DNA from: Campylobacterota bacterium
GTDB taxonomy: Bacteria; Campylobacterota; Campylobacteria; Campylobacterales; Sulfurovaceae
Direction of reading: 5' to 3'
Assembly: GCA_022600655.1 (NCBI GenBank)
Contig: JAHZJZ010000314.1
Location: 1 to 12,636, forward strand
Length of the DNA: 12,636 nt
Within the stretch, counting starts at the first letter, position 1, and each line of letters begins with the position of its first letter. The notes under the pieces are model-generated. The model worked only from the letters and a program-made list of their open reading frames with translations, had not been told where the DNA came from and ran no database searches. Positions 1 to 5,934 of the stretch are shown here, in pieces. The position numbers and the translations under genes are program-made.

Positions 1-385
1 AAATTTTTTGACCCGTCTCTTGCTCAATAATCTTTAATTGGTCAATATTCCAAGGATTGAGTACTAGAGGTTTTTCACATATCGCATCAGCCCCACTACG
101 CAGAGCAAACCTTATATGTGAATCGTGTAGGTAGTTAGGCGAACAAATAGAGACATAATCTATCTTTCGTCCCGTATCTCGTCGCCACTTATCAACAAAC
201 CTATCAAAGCGTTCAAACTCTGTAAAAAAATTCGCTTCAGGAAAGTGGCTATCCATTACCCCTATACCATCATAAGGATCAAGTGCCGCAACTAACTCAT
301 TTCCTGTCTCTTTTATCGCTCTCATATGTCTTGGAGCAATATATCCTGATGCTCCTATTAGTGCAAAGTTTTTTGAATTTTTCAT
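1..385 (-). CDS. wlbA: WlbA/WbpB-like UDP-sugar 3-dehydrogenase, N-terminal part (runs off the left edge)
   Basis: This is the first 128 codons of a Gfo/Idh/MocA-family NAD-dependent oxidoreductase; the rest lies outside the window. The reading frame is open from the ATG at 385 to the edge. The N-terminal Rossmann nucleotide-binding segment reads ALIGASGYIAPRHM (about residues 8-21). SICSPNYLHDSH follows at about 79-90, and the family's EKP motif at 104-106, whose lysine (K105) is the usual catalytic residue. The APRHM sequence and the PNYLHD and EKPLVLNPWNID segments match, from memory, the WlbA/WbpB group. Those enzymes oxidise UDP-N-acetylglucosaminuronic acid at C3 during synthesis of diacetylated aminouronic acids for surface polysaccharides. 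Assignment to the superfamily is near certain; the WlbA substrate is inferred from sequence resemblance. It is 89 bp downstream of metK and has its own candidate -10 box, so it may be a separate transcription unit, perhaps the start of a surface-glycan locus. Confidence 0.85.
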   Translation of the reverse strand, partial: MKNSKNFALIGASGYIAPRHMRAIKETGNELVAALDPYDGIGVMDSHFPEANFFTEFERFDRFVDKWRRDTGRKIDYVSICSPNYLHDSHIRFALRSGADAICEKPLVLNPWNIDQLKIIEQETGQKI

Positions 386-410
386 GGTACTTCTTAATTT
401 TTTAGAAATC

Positions 411-416
411 ATTATA
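411..416 (-). promoter_or_regulatory. Candidate -10 box for the wlbA-like gene
   Basis: On the minus strand the sequence reads TATAAT, preceded by a run of eight T residues. T-rich DNA just upstream of a consensus -10 box is typical of Campylobacterota housekeeping promoters, which often lack a good -35; none is clear here either. Transcription would start near 404, leaving a leader of about 20 nt before the ATG at 385. The weak ribosome site is AAGAAG. Confidence 0.5.
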
Positions 417-474
417 TCCAAAAAAAATTAGAGTGAACTCCCATAAAACAGTGATTGTTTAATTATATTTCTAT

Positions 475-1677
475 CTAATCAACTATTGATTTAAACAACC
501 CAACCTCACCCAACTTCTCCCAAGGATAATCACTCTGTCCCACCTGTCCACGAGCGGCAACATCAGCATATAAAAAAGTCTCTTCTGATGGCTTATCTAA
601 AGCAAATTTTTGAGTAATCCAGTTTGGCGTTAATGGAAAGTTTTCCATAACAAAAGTAGAGAGTTTATCATCATCAAGTCCATTAACTACAGTTCCATAG
701 GTATCAACAGCCACTGAGGTTGGTCGTGCTACACCAATGGCATATGAAATTTGAACAACAGCTTTTTTAGCTAAACCAGCTGCTACCAAATTTTTGGCAA
801 TATATCGTGCTGCATAGAGTCCTGAACGGTCAACTTTAGTATAATCTTTTGAACTTTGCGCCCCTCCACCAATAGGTGCATACCCACCAAAACTGTCAAC
901 AATTAGTTTTCTACCTGTTAACCCTGAATCATGCAGTGGTGAGTGAGAGACATATTTTCCTGTAGGGTTTATATGAATAATTGTTGACTCCTTAGAGTAT
1001 AACTCTTTAGGTAACCCTGCTTCATCAATAAGCCCTTGAATCAACGCTCTTACTTCATTAATACTCATACTAGAAACACATGGAGCAGAAACAACAATGG
1101 TATGAATTTTTTGAGGTTGACACTTCTCAAAGTTATCTTTAACCCCATAATCCATAGTCACCTGTGTTTTAATATCAACACCCAACTCGGCAGGGTGGGC
1201 TTTCGCATACTCATACACTTTTTCCATTAACACCCTAGCATAAGTGATGGCAGATGGCATATAGTTTTCTGTCTCACAATCAGCATACCCAAACATAATC
1301 CCTTGATCACCTGCACCTATCTCACCATCTTCTTGGTCAACCCCTTGATTGATATCTGGTGATTGAGCATTGAGTAATACTTGTACTTCTACATCTTCAG
1401 GGTGTAAGCACTCCTCTTTAGTGAAATAGGGGTTTCCGTCATAACCAATCTTTACCAGTGCATCATGAACTATTTGACTATAATCTTCAGTGGTTAACTT
1501 CGTATTAGAAGTAACTTCTCCACCAACAACCACATGTTTACCTGCTACAAATACTTCTGATGCAACTCTTGATTTTGCATCACCTATAATTAACCTATCA
1601 ACGATACTATCAGCGATAATATCTGCACATTTGTCAGGATGTCCTGGACTTACTACTTCACTTGTAAATAGATACAC
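475..1677 (-). CDS. metK: S-adenosylmethionine synthetase (methionine adenosyltransferase)
   Basis: MetK makes SAM from methionine and ATP in the cytoplasm. The 400-aa protein has family length and all the signatures: GHPDK at 12-16, GAGDQGIMFGYA at 121-132, DSGLTGRK at 250-257 and the phosphate-loop region at 270-278. That last motif reads GGGAQSSKD rather than the common GGGAFSGKD; I recall the same variant in Campylobacter MetK, so it looks like a lineage marker rather than damage. The start codon is GTG at 1677, with an AAAGGAA ribosome site at 1685-1691 seven bases upstream, and the protein begins MYLFTSEVVSPGHPDK as expected for the family. It lies 80 bp downstream of lsrK on the same strand, with a paired-hairpin repeat filling most of the gap. 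SAM is the ultimate precursor of autoinducer-2, so the pairing with lsrK may be functional. Confidence 0.98.
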   Translation of the reverse strand: MYLFTSEVVSPGHPDKCADIIADSIVDRLIIGDAKSRVASEVFVAGKHVVVGGEVTSNTKLTTEDYSQIVHDALVKIGYDGNPYFTKEECLHPEDVEVQVLLNAQSPDINQGVDQEDGEIGAGDQGIMFGYADCETENYMPSAITYARVLMEKVYEYAKAHPAELGVDIKTQVTMDYGVKDNFEKCQPQKIHTIVVSAPCVSSMSINEVRALIQGLIDEAGLPKELYSKESTIIHINPTGKYVSHSPLHDSGLTGRKLIVDSFGGYAPIGGGAQSSKDYTKVDRSGLYAARYIAKNLVAAGLAKKAVVQISYAIGVARPTSVAVDTYGTVVNGLDDDKLSTFVMENFPLTPNWITQKFALDKPSEETFLYADVAARGQVGQSDYPWEKLGEVGLFKSIVD

Positions 1678-1703
1678 TTCTATATTCCTTTATTTAATAA
1701 TTT

Positions 1704-1754
1704 GGAAACGTAAACTTTAGTTACGTCAAATGCGAGGCTAAAGCCGTCGTTTCC
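1704..1754. repeat. Compact REPIN-like inverted hairpin pair (bulged GGCT/AGCC family)
   Basis: The element is bounded by GGAAACG (1704-1710) and its complement CGTTTCC (1748-1754). Inside are two hairpins, at 1709-1725 and 1733-1749, separated by 7 nt. Each half, read inward from its GGAAA end, is 22 nt and folds the same way: a three-pair stem, one bulged base at position 9, four more pairs and a TT loop. The halves differ at three paired positions (A-T to T-A, and two G-C to A-T), and the pairing is kept each time. The 1733-1749 hairpin has the same GGCT-TT-AGCC core and bulge as the element at 5810-5912. It sits between the lsrK stop and the metK ribosome site, so it may also affect mRNA processing or metK expression. 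Confidence 0.7.
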
Positions 1755-1757
1755 TTT

Positions 1758-3311
1758 TTATAGCCCTGGGGCTTTCCACATTGACTCTGTTAATCCTCTA
1801 TCAACCAGTGTCAACTGATTCTCATACACCTCTTCCCATTTTTTCTGTATGGTATTATACTTCTCAAAGTTTAAAAGATTTGGTAAATACTCTTTTTCCC
1901 ATTCCACCAAGTTTCCTGATGCTTCAACCATAGAGTCATAAACTCCTGCTCCTATACCTGCTGACATCGCTGCACCCAGTGCTGTAGCTTCTGTTACTTT
2001 AGGAATTTTCACCCTACACCCTGTCACATCAGCCAATATCTGTGACCATAAAGCACCCCTACTTGCACCACCTGCAAAAACTATTGCTTCTACTTTTATA
2101 TTGGTGAATGCTTCAATTTTTTTTAAATTAATAGCAGAGACGATACAGGCATTCTCTTGAAGACTTCTAAACATTGAAGCTCTATTACAAACCATTGGAT
2201 CGATAGAGAGGTTTAAAAAACTAGGACTGGCATGATACCACTTACCATACTTCATACTATCAGAAAAAATAGGCATAATTCCATATGAACCCACAGGAAC
2301 CTCTTTGGCTCTCTCTTCTAAAACCGTATAAACGTCCAACCCACGCTCTTTAGCTTCTAGTTTTTCCATATCACAAAAAGCGTCTCTAAACCAACGCATT
2401 ACTAGACCTGAGAAAAAGGTAATCCCTTCGGCTTGAGAGAGTCCTGTAACTACATGAGGATTGACACGGATATCCATATCTTTTGGAGGCTCTACTTCTG
2501 AATCTATATTGACAACTTGTTGCCAAAAAGAGCCACCTAAAATCGCTACTTCACCTGCTTTTGTCACACCTAAACCAGCAGCTCCCAGCTGAACATCTCC
2601 TCCACCCATCACTACTTTGGTTTGTGTTGAGAGACCTGAGCTAGTATCAGTAACAGTTCCCATAACTGTTCCTACCTCTAAAACAGAAGGGAAAATGTTA
2701 TCTTTCAATCCTACTTTAGTTGCCATATCAGCAACCCAGTCACGCTCTTTAAGTGAGAAGATACCTGTCGTTCCCCCATTACTTGGGTCGGTAGCGATAA
2801 CACCAGAGAGTTTAGCTAATACCCAATCGCCTATCATCGAGATAGAAGCGACCTGATTATAGAGTTCAGGTTTATGGTTTTTAAGCCATAAAATACGAGG
2901 TAATGCACCCAAAGCAAAGGTCTGTCCAGAGAGAGCATAAAACTCCTCCTCTATCCCTGCAAAATTCTCTTTAAGGTGTTTCACCTCTTCACTAGCCCTT
3001 GCATCAACATTGGCTACAGCCCAAAGCTCTTTGCCCTCTTTATCATACAGTACAATCCCCTCACGCATAGAGGTCGCACTGACAGCCAAAATATCTTCAC
3101 CTGTTAAACTAGCCTCTTGCAAAGCATTTTGAATACACCAAGTGGTCAGTTCCCAATTTTTTTCCGTATCAAACGACATAGAGTTCGGAACACCCTCCTC
3201 TTCAATGTGTGTCCACTCTTGTTGGGCTACAGCAATTTGATTGCCCTCCGTATCAAAAATCACAGCACGAACGGAACCTGTTCCTGCGTCTATTGCCATT
3301 AGGTATTTCAT
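1758..3311 (-). CDS. lsrK: Autoinducer-2 (DPD) kinase, LsrK type
   Basis: This is a FGGY-family carbohydrate kinase of about 517 aa, close to E. coli LsrK in length and, from memory, closely alike along its whole length. Shared stretches include LMAIDAGTGSVRAVIFD at the N-terminus, SMREGIVLYDKEG, ANVDARA, DPSNGGTTGIF, FWQQVVN, the end of the C-terminal ATPase part (LWSQILADV) and the terminal WKAPGL. LsrK phosphorylates the open-chain autoinducer-2 precursor DPD at C5 with ATP. DAGTGS is the N-terminal phosphate loop. The aspartate of GGGDVQ (about residue 239) is the probable catalytic base. FAGGASRG (about 412-419) is the adenosine-binding segment. I chose the ATG at 3311 because GGAA lies seven bases upstream; an in-frame ATG at 3323 would add MEYK but lacks a ribosome site. 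No lsrACDB, lsrR or lsrF is in view. Instead it follows a class II aldolase and precedes metK. FGGY relatives can act on other sugars, but the resemblance to LsrK is unusually specific. Confidence 0.88.
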   Translation of the reverse strand: MKYLMAIDAGTGSVRAVIFDTEGNQIAVAQQEWTHIEEEGVPNSMSFDTEKNWELTTWCIQNALQEASLTGEDILAVSATSMREGIVLYDKEGKELWAVANVDARASEEVKHLKENFAGIEEEFYALSGQTFALGALPRILWLKNHKPELYNQVASISMIGDWVLAKLSGVIATDPSNGGTTGIFSLKERDWVADMATKVGLKDNIFPSVLEVGTVMGTVTDTSSGLSTQTKVVMGGGDVQLGAAGLGVTKAGEVAILGGSFWQQVVNIDSEVEPPKDMDIRVNPHVVTGLSQAEGITFFSGLVMRWFRDAFCDMEKLEAKERGLDVYTVLEERAKEVPVGSYGIMPIFSDSMKYGKWYHASPSFLNLSIDPMVCNRASMFRSLQENACIVSAINLKKIEAFTNIKVEAIVFAGGASRGALWSQILADVTGCRVKIPKVTEATALGAAMSAGIGAGVYDSMVEASGNLVEWEKEYLPNLLNFEKYNTIQKKWEEVYENQLTLVDRGLTESMWKAPGL

Positions 3312-3349
3312 CTTATATTCCATTTTTTATAGTTGTCGTATTAAATAGA

Positions 3350-3443
3350 GGGTAGACACATCGGTCTACCCCTACATGTCGCATAGGTTAAAGAGATTTT
3401 AAAACATATTGAGTTGTGTAGGGGCAGACCGATGTGTCTGCCC
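3350..3443. repeat. REPIN-like inverted repeat pair (GTAG heads facing inward)
   Basis: Two 27-bp arms, at 3350-3376 and 3417-3443, are inverted copies of each other, with 25 of 27 positions matching, around a 40-bp spacer. Each arm is a self-complementary hairpin with a GTAG tetranucleotide on its inner side. The right arm pairs GGGCAGAC with GTCTGCCC across a 6-nt loop. The left arm pairs the equivalent of GGGTAGAC with GTCTACCC. The two mismatches between the arms are the two sides of one stem base pair (C-G versus T-A), so both hairpins stay fully paired. A GTAG head beside a hairpin is the known layout of REP elements mobilised by REP-associated tyrosine transposases. It lies between the aldolase stop and the lsrK start, and ends 16 bp from the aldolase stop codon. 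Confidence 0.75.
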
Positions 3444-3459
3444 ACAATTGGCACAAATA

Positions 3460-4629
3460 TTATTTCCGAAGCTTCGCCTGTTCCAATTCCCAATACTCCA
3501 TCTCAAAACTATCTTTAAGAGAAATACTCTCATACCCACCAAGTCTATCAGCACGAAGCACAGCCATCATGGTATGTTCTATCACATCATTCAAAACAGC
3601 ACACTCTTTCTCACTCTTCCCAAAAAGAACCACACCAAAATCTTTAATCACAGCATAATTCGGAGCAGGATTGAGCATAATTTCATTAGTAGCAAACTTT
3701 TTAAAATAGGCTTTATAGTCAACAATATACTTCTCTAACGCCTCTTCCATATTATCCTCAACAACCAACGGTACACGCTTGGTACGAATAATATGTTCAG
3801 GTGTTAACACCCCACGAGTTACTTTACAGTAGAGTTTACTTCTACTAGCATAGTGCAGTGCTAAAGGGGTTTGATTAACCTTAACCACCACATCATGCCC
3901 TTTCTCTTTTGCTACTAGTGATTGTAACTTTTCTATATCAAATACCGTAGGTTCGATTTCATCAAACACAACATCAGCATTCTCAGCCAAAAACTCTTCA
4001 GCCCTACTCACAGCCTCTATCATCTTCTCATACGATTTTTTAGCATCATCATCAAACGTAAAAATACCATGATTATGTAAAATAATCCCCTCACAAGCAT
4101 CCCAATCAAAATCACGTGTCATCTTATAAATCTCATGAGCTAAAACAAACCCAGGCATGACATAAGGGACAATCAAAAAGTTAGGAAAAAGTTCTGCAAT
4201 ATGCTCTTGACCATTTACAGAGTTTGAAATGGTCACAATAGCATCAGCATGGGTATGGTCAACCACTTTAAAAGGAATCAATGCATGTAAAATCGCTTCA
4301 ACCGATGGATTAGGAGCTGAACTATCTATCATCGCTGCTTTTTGCCCAGTAACCATATCGGTATCACTTAACTGTTCAAGCTTAGCCATCTCCAAAAGCG
4401 TAGACATCTTAACAGGAGCAAATCCCTCTTCTTTAATGGAAACCAAATCCCAACCACTCCCTTTTACATAAAGAATCTCTTCACCATTAACAACACTCTT
4501 AACCGAAGTATTACCTCCACCATGCAAAACCAACTCATCACTTTGTCCAAGTAGGTTTGAGGTATAAACCCTTAAGGCTAAATCACTCTGATAGTTTGCT
4601 GCCTCTTTATCACTCCATAAACTTTTCAA
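3460..4629 (-). CDS. Class II aldolase/adducin-family protein, without the usual C-terminal dehydrogenase domain
   Basis: This 389-aa protein matches the N-terminal part of the bifunctional class II aldolase/short-chain dehydrogenase family, which includes rhamnulose-1-phosphate aldolase/dehydrogenase fusions. It shows HGGGNTSVK (36-44), the KGSGWD segment (56-61), the zinc-ligand cluster DHTHAD with His125 and His127, and HNHG with the third histidine (His187). The linker-type segment TPEHIIRTKRVPLVV (276-290) follows. The protein stops at EYWELEQAKLRK, about where I recall the dehydrogenase domain of the fusions beginning, and no dehydrogenase is encoded in the 148 bp up to lsrK. A zinc aldolase of this class cleaves phosphorylated ketoses to DHAP and an aldehyde. 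Next to lsrK, the plausible substrate is phosphorylated DPD or an isomer of it (inference). The start is TTG at 4629, coupled 4 bp behind the ABM gene, with AGGA in that gene's last codons as its ribosome site. Confidence 0.85.
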   Translation of the reverse strand: MKSLWSDKEAANYQSDLALRVYTSNLLGQSDELVLHGGGNTSVKSVVNGEEILYVKGSGWDLVSIKEEGFAPVKMSTLLEMAKLEQLSDTDMVTGQKAAMIDSSAPNPSVEAILHALIPFKVVDHTHADAIVTISNSVNGQEHIAELFPNFLIVPYVMPGFVLAHEIYKMTRDFDWDACEGIILHNHGIFTFDDDAKKSYEKMIEAVSRAEEFLAENADVVFDEIEPTVFDIEKLQSLVAKEKGHDVVVKVNQTPLALHYASRSKLYCKVTRGVLTPEHIIRTKRVPLVVEDNMEEALEKYIVDYKAYFKKFATNEIMLNPAPNYAVIKDFGVVLFGKSEKECAVLNDVIEHTMMAVLRADRLGGYESISLKDSFEMEYWELEQAKLRK

Positions 4630-4633
4630 ATGA

Positions 4634-4921
4634 CTATCCTAACACTTCTAACTCATCAGAGTATTTCTTTTCACAATAAGGCTCATAGCTTGACTTGTAA
4701 ACAGCATAGTGAGCAGATGCTTTATGTCCATCTAACGCCTCTTCACTCTCCCAACTCTCATATGCCATAAATTTTCTAGGGTTATTTTCATATTGAAAAA
4801 TCTCATAGAATATAACTCCTTTTTCAGCCTTGCTTGGTTTAACCATCGCTGAGAGAAGTTCTTTCATCTTCTCTTCACACCCCTCTTTTGCTATAAATGT
4901 CACACGTTTTGTTATTGTCAT
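4634..4921 (-). CDS. Small ABM-fold protein (antibiotic biosynthesis monooxygenase/LsrG-like)
   Basis: This 95-aa cytoplasmic protein fits the dimeric ABM ferredoxin-like fold: a first strand ITKRVTFIAKEG, a helix, GVIFYEIFQ, FMAYESWES and an EALDGHKASAHY segment with His66 and His71. That last pattern, an aromatic-rich strand followed by a His-containing helix, recurs in YgiN-type quinol monooxygenases and in LsrG, the isomerase that acts on phospho-DPD. LsrG is itself an ABM protein of similar size. I chose the ATG at 4921, not an in-frame TTG at 4933, because GGAGAA lies just upstream of the ATG. It overlaps nothing but is spaced only 4 bp from the aldolase, which implies co-translation. 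Its position in front of an aldolase and LsrK makes an LsrG-like role attractive, but fold membership alone does not distinguish this from an oxygenase. Family assignment is firm; function is open. Confidence 0.8.
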   Translation of the reverse strand: MTITKRVTFIAKEGCEEKMKELLSAMVKPSKAEKGVIFYEIFQYENNPRKFMAYESWESEEALDGHKASAHYAVYKSSYEPYCEKKYSDELEVLG

Positions 4922-4948
4922 GTTCTTCTCCAAAATATTTTTTAATGA

Positions 4949-4954
4949 ATTATA
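4949..4954 (-). promoter_or_regulatory. Candidate -10 box for the ABM-aldolase-lsrK genes
   Basis: The minus strand reads TATAAT in AT-rich DNA between the ligase stop (4963) and the ABM start (4921). Transcription would begin near 4942, giving a leader of about 20 nt that includes the GGAGAA ribosome site. No convincing -35 is visible. If real, it separates the putative DPD genes from the DNA ligase. Confidence 0.4.
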
Positions 4955-4962
4955 ACTAAAAT

Positions 4963-5781
4963 TTAATTTGTCTTCCTAACTCTTAAAAAGACAGGAAACT
5001 TAGGATTGCCATATTTTGTCAATCCATTATATTTAAAGGTAATTTCATCTCCAACTTTAGGAGGGGTTTTTCTATCATATAGACTCAAACCTGAACCAAT
5101 CTTTAAACTCCTATCTTGCCATGTGCAGACCAACGCACCAACCAAACCTTCAAACTTTCCCTGACCTTTGGTATAAGCAGTCACCACACACTCATCATCT
5201 GAAAAATTTTTCACTTTTAATGAGCTAGAACTTCGTTTTCCTACATACAATGCATTAGGGTCACGAACCACTAAACCTTCTGCTCCTTTGGATTCCACTT
5301 CATCTAAAGTCTGCTTTAGATGTTCAGAACCTCTACAAACTTTTTGAGGAATGACTTTAATAAAGTCATTAGGCTTTTGCTTTAACCACTGCTCCAAAAT
5401 ATCCAACCTCTTTAGCAAACCACCCTTTTGATTCGGCACTTCAAATATCTGATAGGTGATATCTTTCCAACCCTCATGGGCTGACTGTTGATTGACAATA
5501 GAGATAATATTCTCAAAATCCCCACGTTTTGTCCAAAGTTCTCCATCTATCTCAAAGGGTGGGAACTTTGCAACAAACCAATCAGGGACAGCAAATGCTT
5601 TTCCATTTCTTGAAATAAGCTCTTTGCCATTCCAATAGGCACGAACACCATCTAGTTTTTCACTCATGAGCCATCCTGTTACATTGGTATCGTTGTTGTA
5701 ACTTTTTAGGAGTAGGAGGTTTGGTTTTTCGGCGAAAATAACTATGGAGAATAGACATATAAATAATAAGATTTTTTTCAT
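4963..5781 (-). CDS. Exported ATP-dependent DNA ligase (LigE-type)
   Basis: This minimal ATP-dependent DNA ligase (272 aa) seals nicks through an enzyme-AMP intermediate. The nucleotidyltransferase motifs occur in order: EKLDGVRA at 41-48 with the adenylated lysine K42 (motif I), EIDGELW at 77-83 (motif III), EGLVVRDP at 168-175 (motif IV) and SLKVK at 187-191 (motif V). A short OB-fold region ends the protein, with GDEITFKYNGLT followed by a basic tail. Residues 1-17 form a typical signal peptide (lysines, hydrophobic core, cleavage after VIFA), so the enzyme should act in the periplasm. This matches the LigE group known from Neisseria, Haemophilus and Campylobacter, linked to uptake or repair of extracellular DNA. 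The ribosome site is AAAGGA ahead of the ATG. The next gene starts 41 bp downstream; no relation to autoinducer metabolism is apparent. Confidence 0.92.
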   Translation of the reverse strand: MKKILLFICLFSIVIFAEKPNLLLLKSYNNDTNVTGWLMSEKLDGVRAYWNGKELISRNGKAFAVPDWFVAKFPPFEIDGELWTKRGDFENIISIVNQQSAHEGWKDITYQIFEVPNQKGGLLKRLDILEQWLKQKPNDFIKVIPQKVCRGSEHLKQTLDEVESKGAEGLVVRDPNALYVGKRSSSSLKVKNFSDDECVVTAYTKGQGKFEGLVGALVCTWQDRSLKIGSGLSLYDRKTPPKVGDEITFKYNGLTKYGNPKFPVFLRVRKTN

Positions 5782-5809
5782 TTTTTCCTTTCGTAAATGA
5801 ATGTTGGAT

Positions 5810-5912
5810 GTAGGGTACGGCTTTAGCCTACCGACTAAACCAAGTTTGTTAAAAGTTGAACCTCTTTAATATAAAAGTGTCAATTTGACGGTAGGCTAAA
5901 GCCGTACCCTAC
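5810..5912. repeat. REPIN-like perfect inverted repeat pair (GTAG heads facing outward)
   Basis: Two 24-bp arms, at 5810-5833 and 5889-5912, are perfect inverted copies of each other, separated by 55 bp. Each begins with GTAG at the outer edge. Each then folds as GGTA, a bulged C, GGCT, a TT loop, AGCC and TACC. The single bulged base and the GGCT-TT-AGCC core are shared with the element at 1704-1754. The orientation, heads outward, is opposite to that of the pair at 3350-3443. It lies between the stop of the 937-aa acyltransferase gene (5935) and the start of the DNA ligase (5781), so the right arm could shield the 3' end of the upstream mRNA. A weak TATATT on the minus strand at 5868-5873, inside the spacer, could be a ligase promoter. 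Confidence 0.75.
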
Positions 5913-5934
5913 GGTTTTTTAATAATTTAGAAGA

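Noticed and set aside
436..474. Terminator after metK (AAACA-ATCAC-TGTTT)
   Set aside because: The stem is only five A-T-rich pairs and is not followed by a T run.
3350..3443. Short CRISPR-like array
   Set aside because: There are only two arms, inverted rather than direct, each a self-contained hairpin; no cas genes are nearby.
3409..3738. Plus-strand open frame of 109 codons across the right repeat arm and the aldolase 3' end
   Set aside because: It lies antisense to the well-supported aldolase gene and inside a repeat, has no ribosome site, and its translation has no recognisable domain.
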